From: Candidatus Culexmicrobium profundum
Lineage (GTDB): Archaea > Thermoproteota > Methanomethylicia > Culexarchaeales > Culexmicrobiaceae
Direction of reading: 5' to 3'
NCBI GenBank assembly: GCA_025061245.1
Contig: JANZKD010000089.1
Location: 1-6,981, forward strand
Length of the DNA: 6,981 nucleotides
Position 1 is the first letter of the stretch. Every line of letters begins with the position of its first letter. Shown in pieces: positions 1-5,324 of the stretch. A model generated the notes under the pieces. That model made no database searches and had not been told where the DNA came from. It worked only from the letters and a program-made list of their open reading frames with translations. Position numbers and translations under genes: made by a program.

Positions 1-1
1 A

Positions 2-463
2 GACAAGGTAGAGTTATTCGAGGAAATAGTAAAAGAAGTAAAAGTCCCACCAACACTAATAGCATCAACCCTAGAATACACACTAAAAAGCCTAAAAAGA
101 GAAAGAGTAAAAATAGAGAATATCACCAACCAAAAAATAAAAACAATCTTCAAATACATCGAACAAGGCAAAATAGTAAAAGAAGCTATACCTGAAATAC
201 TAAAATGGCTAGCTGAAAACCCAGACAAAAACATAGACAACGCACTAAAAGCATTAGGAGTAGAATTAATTCCAACTGAAGAATTAGAGAAAATAATAGA
301 TGAAATAATCAACAAAAACATTCAGTTAATCAAGAATAGGGGAATGAAGGCAATAGGCCCAATAATGGGAGAAGTAATGCGAAAAGTAAGAGGAAAAGCA
401 GATGGAAAAAAGGTAAATGAAATAGTTAAAAACAAGATAAAAGAGCAATTATCCAAAAAGTAG
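2..463 (+). CDS. gatE: Glu-tRNA(Gln) amidotransferase subunit E, C-terminal 153 residues (5' end outside window)
   Basis: GatE works with GatD in the archaeal cytosol to convert Glu-tRNA(Gln) to Gln-tRNA(Gln); GatE activates the misacylated tRNA and GatD supplies ammonia. The visible part is the helical tRNA-binding region plus the GatB/YqeY-like tail. Near the start is 'VPPTLIASTLEYTLKSLKRE', then 'KEAIPEILKWLAENP' (about residues 60-74), and the tail signature 'GPIMGEVMRKVRGKADG' (about residues 119-135), ending '...KIKEQLSKK'. The reading frame is open from base 2 to the TAG at 461-463. GatB shares the tail domain, but the stretch before it fits GatE better, and GatE is the archaeal paralog. 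The stop is followed in frame by TGA and TAA. Codons are strongly AT-biased (AAA, ATA, AGA). The start and upstream promoter are not in the window. Confidence 0.88.
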   Translation, partial: DKVELFEEIVKEVKVPPTLIASTLEYTLKSLKRERVKIENITNQKIKTIFKYIEQGKIVKEAIPEILKWLAENPDKNIDNALKALGVELIPTEELEKIIDEIINKNIQLIKNRGMKAIGPIMGEVMRKVRGKADGKKVNEIVKNKIKEQLSKK

Positions 464-561
464 TGATAAAAGTGTAAAAACCTCTCTATCTAGCATTACT
501 TAAAATTAGACTTTACGATTCCAATACATACAAGAGTAATACGAATGTAGAATAATGATAC

Positions 562-2091
562 TTACACTTCCCAATACTCCTTCTTAAGGTAACGTCCCTG
601 GATTATCAACTTATCTCTTCTATAGACTGCAAAATCTCCTTCCTGGACCAGTGGTAGATCGAATATATTTTCGTCCCTAGTTCCTGTATATATGAGCATG
701 GGCAATTGCTTATTCCATGGATTATAAAATAGAGTTATCAGAGCCAAATCTTTACCTTTATACGTTTTTTCTCCAAGCTTTATAGTATCTCCTGATATAA
801 TGAAAGGAAGCTTTGGCATTAACTTAGCTAATAAGAGATTCGAGTAGGGGGTTCCAAATATCATTAGAGCTCTATTACTTAAGTCTGAATTTAAGGCATC
901 CACATCTCTAATCGCTTGAACATTTGTCTTAAATCTGCTCTCTATAAGGGACTTTATGTGCATTATGTGGTCATGAAGTCTCTTCTTCAACTTTTCATCT
1001 TTTATCCTACTGGGAGTAATTATCGTCAATTTTTCCAGGTAATCCTTAAAAAGTAGTGTAACGCCCATAGGCCCTCTAAAGGTATACTTCTTTAATTTCT
1101 CGAGAGCTCTTAATACATACGTCAAAGTATTAAAAAGATTAACTATTCTTGGATAGAAATCCTCAAATGTCCTATACCTATCCCTATTAATCTCATACTC
1201 AGCTAGAAGCTCAAATACTGGTCTTATAAACACGAAGCCTCTAGACTCCTCTCGGCTAAGCACCCTATCCCATAAACTCTGCTCTTTCATTATTCTTATA
1301 CTACATGCTCTTATCACTGTTTCATTTACTACAGTTTCCCATCTAGTATAGCCAACATCAATCATGAACTCCGCAATAGGTTTAAGAATATAATCTTTGT
1401 TTCTAAATGCTTCTCTAAACTTCTCCGTGACTGGATTAACAAAACCATGCATAAACTCATGTAAAAGCACATACTTATCAAAATATGGGAGATCTTCCTC
1501 TATCTTTACTGGACCTAAGAAAGCATAAAAATGAGTCTTCCCCTCCAACTTTAAAAAGCATCCATAGTTCCCACCAAAAAGAGGAGCTAACACTATATGA
1601 TAAAAATCATAACTTATTCCAAAGTAATCCTCAAGCTTTCTTACTACCTCCTCTGATCTAAGACTGAATTTAGCTTTCTCCTCAACCCTTCTGTAAAAGG
1701 AGAGGTTAGAATTCCAGAAACTTTCAAAATCAGTTGCCTCATAAAAATCTTTTAAAGCGCTCACAAGCTCTCGAATAAAATTCATACCACCCAGCAACCT
1801 AGCTCTCTCAAGATAATACTTAGAAAGAGGTACTTTCAATGTTAGATGCGGAGGCTTCGTTAAGTGCATCATTAAGCCTACAATAGCGTCTCCAGCCAAT
1901 CCATACTTAAGAGCCTTTTCGAGAACTTTAACAGCTTGATGATCACCATATGGCTTGAAATAGCTAATTGCATCCTTCTTATAGCAATAATCCTCTCGAC
2001 ATATACCATGTTCTTTCCAATAGGAAAGAAGTAAGAGAGCTGATAATAGCTCAATTCTAGGATCCAAACTAACACTAATTTGCTTGCTCAT
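562..2091 (-). CDS. DUF4932-like predicted zinc metallopeptidase with extra C-terminal domain
   Basis: Predicted 509-residue cytosolic protein; no signal peptide or membrane segment is visible. The core carries a zincin motif HEFMH (H211, E212, H215) followed directly by 'GFVNP', then E257 in 'VVNETVIRA' about 42 residues later, a gluzincin-like spacing for the third zinc ligand. This layout, and the N-terminal 'VSLDPRIELLSALLLLSYW', match what I know of DUF4932 proteins. The substrate is unknown. Residues about 405-505 form a separate alpha/beta-looking domain with 'IFGTPYSNLLLAKLMPKLP' and 'YNPWNKQLPMLIYTG'; I have seen similar modules at the C termini of some bacterial peptidases and esterases, but I cannot name it. 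The ATG at 2091 has no Shine-Dalgarno, and an A/T-rich TATA-like element sits about 26 bases upstream, so a leaderless transcript is likely. It is divergent from the small HELAE gene and convergent with gatE. The metallopeptidase fold is well supported; activity is inferred. Confidence 0.8.
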   Translation of the reverse strand: MSKQISVSLDPRIELLSALLLLSYWKEHGICREDYCYKKDAISYFKPYGDHQAVKVLEKALKYGLAGDAIVGLMMHLTKPPHLTLKVPLSKYYLERARLLGGMNFIRELVSALKDFYEATDFESFWNSNLSFYRRVEEKAKFSLRSEEVVRKLEDYFGISYDFYHIVLAPLFGGNYGCFLKLEGKTHFYAFLGPVKIEEDLPYFDKYVLLHEFMHGFVNPVTEKFREAFRNKDYILKPIAEFMIDVGYTRWETVVNETVIRACSIRIMKEQSLWDRVLSREESRGFVFIRPVFELLAEYEINRDRYRTFEDFYPRIVNLFNTLTYVLRALEKLKKYTFRGPMGVTLLFKDYLEKLTIITPSRIKDEKLKKRLHDHIMHIKSLIESRFKTNVQAIRDVDALNSDLSNRALMIFGTPYSNLLLAKLMPKLPFIISGDTIKLGEKTYKGKDLALITLFYNPWNKQLPMLIYTGTRDENIFDLPLVQEGDFAVYRRDKLIIQGRYLKKEYWEV

Positions 2092-2110
2092 CTAGAATCT
2101 ATTACTGAAA

Positions 2111-2130
2111 ATATCTTTTTAATTTTAATT
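2111..2130 (-). promoter_or_regulatory. Putative TATA/BRE region for the DUF4932-like gene
   Basis: Read on the minus strand, this is a pure A/T run (AATTAAAATTAAAAAGATAT) centred roughly 26-30 bases upstream of the ATG at 2091. That is where an archaeal TATA box would lie for a leaderless transcript. No Shine-Dalgarno precedes the ATG, which agrees. It is not a perfect TTTAWATA match, so the exact box is uncertain. Confidence 0.4.
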
Positions 2131-2241
2131 ATTGTAGAGATAACTTCCACATCAAGAGAAGTGGCGGCTTAAAAAGTAGCAGATGAAGAGCAAGTGTTAA
2201 GAAAAATAGCAACTTAAAGATAGCTATTATTCATTCGATAT

Positions 2242-2259
2242 TATGTCTATCAAGACATA
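2242..2259. repeat. Perfect 7-bp inverted repeat (TATGTCT-ATCA-AGACATA), possible operator
   Basis: The arms are 2242-2248 and 2253-2259, with a 4-base spacer ATCA. It lies in the divergent intergenic region, ending 11 bases before the BRE/TATA of the HELAE gene. A dyad just upstream of TATA is a common place for an archaeal transcription-factor site, and the arms could also form a small hairpin. Function is inferred from position only. Confidence 0.4.
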
Positions 2260-2270
2260 TCTAGCATTGT

Positions 2271-2286
2271 AAAGTAACTATAAATT
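2271..2286 (+). promoter_or_regulatory. BRE/TATA promoter of the HELAE-motif gene
   Basis: AAAGTAAC followed by TATAAATT gives a purine-rich BRE-like stretch and a good archaeal TATA box at 2279-2286. A start of transcription about 26 bases past the TATA centre would fall near 2308-2309, leaving a leader of about 14 bases that still contains the GGTGA Shine-Dalgarno. Spacing and sequence agree, so this is the best-looking promoter in the window. Confidence 0.6.
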
Positions 2287-2310
2287 CTTCTCAAACTATG
2301 ATATTTAACT

Positions 2311-2315
2311 GGTGA
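2311..2315 (+). promoter_or_regulatory. Shine-Dalgarno GGTGA selecting a TTG start
   Basis: GGTGA matches the archaeal anti-Shine-Dalgarno (complement of the 16S 3' end). It ends 6 bases before the TTG at 2322. An in-frame TGA at 2313-2315 overlaps it, so the reading frame cannot start further upstream. The ATG at 2317-2319 is in another frame and closes after two codons. This fixes TTG as the start. Confidence 0.65.
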
Positions 2316-2321
2316 AATGCT

Positions 2322-2723
2322 TTGATTGACCCTAGAACTAAAGCTGACAACTTGGGCTACAAGATCAAATATGTCCCTCATGAAGTCATCAAGGACTATA
2401 ATGCATGCTACAATGTCATCTATTGTGACAAGCATATTAAGCCACCTGCAGCAGATAAGCTTAGAATTCCATTAAATGAGATATGGATTAGCAAGAAATG
2501 GAAGAAATACGAGAAGTACATCTTATATCATGAGCTAGCTGAAATCAAATTTAGAGCACAAGGATATAGCGTTGATGAAGCGCACATCCTAGCCGAGATG
2601 AAGTGCATAAAATTATGGAGAGATGACCCAATGTGGAGAGAGTTCATAGTCGAAATGCACATAAGCGATATTGAAAATATGGCAAGTGAGATTAAAATGA
2701 AAATAAAAAATAGCAAGATGTAA
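2322..2723 (+). CDS. Small conserved-looking protein with HELAE motif, possible zincin-like fold
   Basis: A 133-residue soluble protein that I cannot assign to a named family. It begins at TTG (see the adjacent Shine-Dalgarno) with 'IDPRTKADNLGYKIKYVP'. The notable segment is 'YILYHELAEIKFRAQGYSVDEAHILAE': H70, E71, E74 and H88, i.e. HExxE followed 13 residues later by a histidine in 'DEAH'. I recall similar 'HEL(I/V/A)E...G...eAH' patterns in phage-related and archaeal small proteins that are thought to be metallopeptidase-like, so a zinc-binding role is plausible. The third residue of a classical HExxH is Glu here, so catalysis is not assured. The C terminus is Lys/Met/Ile rich with no clear domain. 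It has its own TATA promoter and a very short leader, and is divergent from the DUF4932-like gene. It is a real gene by frame length, promoter, Shine-Dalgarno and ordered motif; function is unknown. Confidence 0.75.
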   Translation: MIDPRTKADNLGYKIKYVPHEVIKDYNACYNVIYCDKHIKPPAADKLRIPLNEIWISKKWKKYEKYILYHELAEIKFRAQGYSVDEAHILAEMKCIKLWRDDPMWREFIVEMHISDIENMASEIKMKIKNSKM

Positions 2724-2746
2724 AATTGGAAGGAAGAATCTACTAG

Positions 2747-2775
2747 TTATTCATACTATCTATATCTTTATCTTA
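2747..2775 (+). terminator. Pyrimidine/T-rich stretch downstream of the HELAE gene, possible terminator
   Basis: About 25 bases after the TAA at 2721-2723 the plus strand becomes T-rich with repeated 'TATCT'/'TATCTT' runs and no stem-loop. Archaeal RNA polymerase often terminates at U-rich tracts without a hairpin. There is no run of five or more T, so this is weak. Confidence 0.25.
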
Positions 2776-2783
2776 AAGAACTT

Positions 2784-2801
2784 ATGCAAAGGAGATTGCA
2801 T
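2784..2801. repeat. 6-bp inverted repeat ATGCAA-AGGAGA-TTGCAT
   Basis: The arms at 2784-2789 and 2796-2801 are perfect complements with a 6-base purine spacer. It sits in the 145-base gap between the convergent ends of the HELAE gene and the MFS gene. It could form a short hairpin in either transcript; no T run follows directly, so it is not a textbook terminator. Confidence 0.35.
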
Positions 2802-2823
2802 GGCTTTAGCTAGAGGGATATTC

Positions 2824-2835
2824 GGAGATATCTCC
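2824..2835. repeat. 12-bp perfect palindrome GGAGATATCTCC
   Basis: A gapless self-complementary 12-mer 34 bases beyond the stop codon of the MFS C-terminal half. It has no loop, so it suits a dimeric protein site better than an RNA hairpin. It lies in the convergent gap, where no promoter is expected; role unknown. Confidence 0.4.
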
Positions 2836-2861
2836 TGCTTAGACCCACTATGCAACGTGTA

Positions 2862-2868
2862 TAAAAAC
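2862..2868 (-). terminator. T5 tract directly after the MFS stop codon
   Basis: On the minus strand the TAA at 2871-2869 is followed by G and then TTTTTAT. A short U run right after the stop is consistent with archaeal factor-independent termination. The run is only five bases, so support is modest. Confidence 0.3.
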
Positions 2869-3414
2869 TTAGGCTCGTTTCAGTGTTTCTGGTATTGTTG
2901 AGAGTAGGAGTATGTTGAGTAGCTGGGTTGCAATTACGAAGAAGAATACGTATTCTGGGCCGATGATATCCCATATGACTCCACCTATAAGTGGGGTAAT
3001 TATCGAAACAATTCCTCTAAAGAGCCCAAGGATGCCATACATACTACCTAGTAGGTAAGAGGGCACGAGTTCCGCCGTCATAGCTCCTCTAATGACCGAG
3101 ATAACCTCGGAGAACCCTTGCAAGATGGCTGAGATAATTAGGATTGTTGGGTTAGGGGCGTAGACTAAGAGTAGAAGCGATAGGCAATAGATTGACGTTG
3201 TCACATAGATCACTTTTTCCCTACCCATTATGTCTGCTAACTTACCCATAGGAAGCGAGAACAGAGGGGGAGTTACTGCTAAGCCAGTAGCCATAGCTCC
3301 TAGGGTAAACTGATCTGCACTCTTCACCTTTACGGCAAATAGCGGAACGTATACGGTTGTGCCCACATAGTACGGAAGTTTTGATGTACAGTCAAATACA
3401 ACCCACCTTTCCAT
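2869..3414 (-). CDS. MFS transporter, C-terminal half (helices 7-12), separated by frameshift
   Basis: 181 residues when read from the ATG at 3414. It holds six hydrophobic segments and a second-half copy of the MFS motif A, 'GKLADIMGREKV' (residues 57-68), in the loop between helices 8 and 9. It ends 'STIPETLKRA'. Upstream of the ATG the same frame stays open for at least 27 more codons ('TFRTSLGFIESIREFFAKGIA'), which reads as the cytoplasmic linker between helices 6 and 7. This half therefore belongs to the same gene as the reading frame just upstream; deleting one G at 3479-3483 fuses them into 415 residues, a normal MFS length. The ATG at 3414 does have an AAGGGAT stretch about 6 bases upstream, so separate translation of a split transporter is a minor possibility. 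Substrate unknown; drug or metabolite efflux is typical of such proteins. Confidence 0.8.
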   Translation of the reverse strand: MERWVVFDCTSKLPYYVGTTVYVPLFAVKVKSADQFTLGAMATGLAVTPPLFSLPMGKLADIMGREKVIYVTTSIYCLSLLLLVYAPNPTILIISAILQGFSEVISVIRGAMTAELVPSYLLGSMYGILGLFRGIVSIITPLIGGVIWDIIGPEYVFFFVIATQLLNILLLSTIPETLKRA

Positions 3415-3469
3415 CGCAATCCCTTTAGCGAAAAACTCCCTAATGCTTTCGATAAAGCCTAAGCTAGTC

Positions 3470-4117
3470 CTAAAGGTTCCCCCTGCTAACTGGTTCCGTG
3501 AATGCTCTGAAGACTAGTACAAAAATAGCAACGAGAATAAGAAACTGGATGTAATAGAGGGGTCTAATCCCGCTTTCAGTTAATCCTCCAAATTCTGTAA
3601 TTAATATCGCAGCAATAGTCGGCGATATGAGACGTGGTAGAAGCGTGAGCGTGTCACATAAGCCTCTCCCTGTAGCTCTCTCCTCATCCTTCAGACAGCT
3701 TCCACATACCACGGGGCAAGCAGTTCTCGACATGCTTATGCCGAGAGAAGCTATGAGGAGAGCTGGAACAACCATCATCCAGCTTTGAGCTAGCGCGAAA
3801 AGTAATGCTCCCATTATCATCAGAAGCGTCGCGACATTAAACACCACCTTTAAGCCATGCTTATCCGCAAGCCACCCAACAACAACAGCAGTGATTGCTG
3901 TTGAAAAACCTCGTATACTGCTCACAATTCCAAGCTGGGACGCAGTTGCACCTAAAGCCGAAATGTAGACGGGCTGATACTGGAGAGTTAGCTTTTCAGC
4001 GAAGTTCTGCAAACCTGCTCTTACCATGTTCACCTTGAAAGCCTTTTCTTGCCTACTGATAAATTGCATAATAAATCGTATAACCTTTGGAAATTGCTTC
4101 ACAAACCTCAACAACAT
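3470..4117 (-). CDS. MFS transporter, N-terminal half (helices 1-6), ends early at a frameshift
   Basis: 215 residues from the ATG at 4117, the first start codon after an in-frame TAA at about 4157-4159. A basic N-terminal tail (about 35 residues) precedes six hydrophobic segments. The classic motif A lies between helices 2 and 3 as 'GWLADKHGLKVVF' (G81, D85, G88). The frame closes with 'TEPVSRGNL' and TAG at 3472-3470, just after helix 6; the remaining six helices continue in the next frame. The loop after helix 4 is unusually cysteine-rich (C134, C138, C141, C154). G+C is clearly higher here than in the flanking top6 and DUF4932 genes, hinting at acquisition from elsewhere. Either the gene is intact and the window has a one-base error in a G5 run, or it is a recent pseudogene. 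Confidence 0.8.
   Translation of the reverse strand: MLLRFVKQFPKVIRFIMQFISRQEKAFKVNMVRAGLQNFAEKLTLQYQPVYISALGATASQLGIVSSIRGFSTAITAVVVGWLADKHGLKVVFNVATLLMIMGALLFALAQSWMMVVPALLIASLGISMSRTACPVVCGSCLKDEERATGRGLCDTLTLLPRLISPTIAAILITEFGGLTESGIRPLYYIQFLILVAIFVLVFRAFTEPVSRGNL
3479..3483 (-). other. Frameshift site in the MFS gene: G5 homopolymer, one G too many
   Basis: The minus strand reads AGC AGG GGG AAC CTT TAG. Removing one G gives AGC AGG GGA ACC TTT AGG ACT, which joins the helix 1-6 frame to the helix 7-12 frame with a sensible linker and no stop. The break falls in the flexible loop between helices 6 and 7. Seen directly; the cause (error, mutation or programmed skipping) cannot be settled from the sequence. 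Confidence 0.8.
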
Positions 4118-4139
4118 ACTTACTTTCCCTTCGCTACGT

Positions 4140-4160
4140 TGATATTTTGTTAAAATTTAG
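4140..4160 (-). promoter_or_regulatory. Possible MFS promoter
   Basis: The minus strand carries CTAAATTTTAACAAAATATC, A/T-rich and 23-43 bases upstream of the ATG at 4117. It would give a leaderless or very short-leader transcript, with a GAAGGGAAAG stretch near the ATG. A better TATA match, TATAAAAATA, lies at about 4225-4234 on the minus strand but would leave a leader of roughly 85-90 bases. I cannot choose between them. Confidence 0.3.
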
Positions 4161-4238
4161 CATAATGCCGCAACCATCTTTCTTCTATCCGAAAGTACAC
4201 GCTAAATCTTTTGTATACCCTATTTTTATAGTGTGAGT

Positions 4239-4260
4239 GTCGCTGAATTTTCTCAGCGAC
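4239..4260 (-). terminator. 8-bp perfect stem-loop overlapping the top6A stop codon
   Basis: Arms GTCGCTGA (4239-4246) and TCAGCGAC (4253-4260) pair perfectly around a 6-base loop. On the minus strand the TGA stop of top6A is the last three bases of the 5' arm. The sequence that follows is A/T-rich but has no T run on the transcribed strand, so this may be a transcript 3'-end protecting hairpin or a processing signal rather than a bacterial-style terminator. Confidence 0.45.
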
Positions 4261-5317
4261 CAGAAACTTCTCTAAGTTTGTCTGGCAAATATTTCTTGAC
4301 AATGTAGGATAGACCATATCTGCTAAAGCTTTGTTGCTCAGCTTTGCGCTTAATTTTTAAGAATTCGTTTATCTCTCTCATCCAGAATGGATCTTGATAT
4401 CTTGGATCCCTCATTAATAATCGCAATCTATTCAAATCCTCTTCAGTCATCGCATCGGTAGGTAGCTTGTATCTAACAATATCGGTGGCCCAAACACCAA
4501 GCCATTTAGCATCTGGGGTAGTCAACTCGGTTAAGTGGGCGGCATTAGCTGAACCAGAAATAATAACCATGGCAATATGCATACCCCAGACATCAGCGTC
4601 AGTTAAGATATAAACTGGTAGTCCAAGTTCTTCATTAAGTCTCCTAAGGAAACGCCTTGTAGCTCTGGGTGCTTGACCAGCAGTATGAACTAGGATGGCA
4701 TTAAACTTCTTATGAACTTTTTCAGCAATAAATCTTGTAAATAAACCGCCAGTCTCGATTGCAATAACCTTGTCAGCATTACACTCTACAAAATCAGCAG
4801 TTAAAAGTGAGGGGCCAATCATTAAGCCGTCAGGATGAGAAGACAGGTTAATACGCTTACCATAATAGTCAGGGTCAGGTGAAGTATACTCAATAGTCAA
4901 GTCGCCAAAAACAGCACTTCTCTCCTCAGGAAATATCATGAAATCTTCACGGGGGACTCCTAGGATGGTTTCTAAATCAGCAACAACATCATTAGACTCC
5001 TGCTGATTCTTAAACTTAATATCAAAGGCCTCAGCATTATAGTATAAATCTCTAAGAGTAGTAGGCTGATTAGCCAACATAGACTTATAAGCAAAGAAGG
5101 CAACCCAAATCAGCTGTGTAAAAGATCTAACCTGCCTAATATTAGCTGCACTACGAGTAACAACTTGATCTCCCAAGACAAACTGCCTCAAATCAGGATC
5201 ATAAATGATATTACTAGTCGTCCTACTTGGAATCTTAATTCTAGGAAACTCTCCACGGGCTAATTGGTCATAAATTGTTAATCCAAACTCCCTCAACTTA
5301 GCCAATATATTTTCCAT
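4253..5317 (-). CDS. top6A: DNA topoisomerase VI subunit A (Spo11-like DNA-cleaving subunit)
   Basis: 354 residues from the ATG at 5317. Subunit A cuts both DNA strands and, with subunit B, passes one duplex through another in an ATP-dependent reaction. The winged-helix part has 'TLRDLYYNAEAF', with Y93 (second Tyr of the pair) as the expected catalytic tyrosine. The Toprim domain shows E188 in 'VIAIETGG' and D240/D242 in 'LTDADVWGMHI', with the usual 52-residue spacing; the position after the second Asp is Val, where Pro is common. The C-terminal 'KWLGVWATDIVRYKLP' is typical of the family. The frame is open back to 5410, but that part would overlap top6B and has no family resemblance. The ATG at 5317 lies 7 bases after the top6B stop and matches family starts, so the genes are probably translationally coupled. 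Complete and apparently functional. Confidence 0.95.
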   Translation of the reverse strand: MENILAKLREFGLTIYDQLARGEFPRIKIPSRTTSNIIYDPDLRQFVLGDQVVTRSAANIRQVRSFTQLIWVAFFAYKSMLANQPTTLRDLYYNAEAFDIKFKNQQESNDVVADLETILGVPREDFMIFPEERSAVFGDLTIEYTSPDPDYYGKRINLSSHPDGLMIGPSLLTADFVECNADKVIAIETGGLFTRFIAEKVHKKFNAILVHTAGQAPRATRRFLRRLNEELGLPVYILTDADVWGMHIAMVIISGSANAAHLTELTTPDAKWLGVWATDIVRYKLPTDAMTEEDLNRLRLLMRDPRYQDPFWMREINEFLKIKRKAEQQSFSRYGLSYIVKKYLPDKLREVSGR

Positions 5318-5324
5318 GTGTTCC

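Noticed and set aside
1878..2075. A 65-codon minus-strand frame inside the DUF4932-like gene.
   Set aside because: Alternative frame of a well-supported gene, with no features of its own.
2100..2240. Possible C/D-box small RNA, prompted by 'AGATGAAG' and purine-rich sequence.
   Set aside because: No proper C box (RTGATGA) with paired D box (CTGA) at suitable spacing.
487..2268. An 11-base direct repeat TATCTAGCATT at 487-497 and 2258-2268 flanking the DUF4932-like gene, as if a target-site duplication of an inserted element.
   Set aside because: A match of this length is expected several times by chance in a window this size. There are no terminal inverted repeats, transposase or integrase.
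2311..2324. ATG at 2317 as start of the HELAE protein.
   Set aside because: It is out of frame with the protein and meets TGA after one further codon.
2250..2716. Two short minus-strand open frames (2250-2435 and 2528-2716).
   Set aside because: They are antisense to the HELAE gene, which has the better promoter, Shine-Dalgarno and ordered motif.
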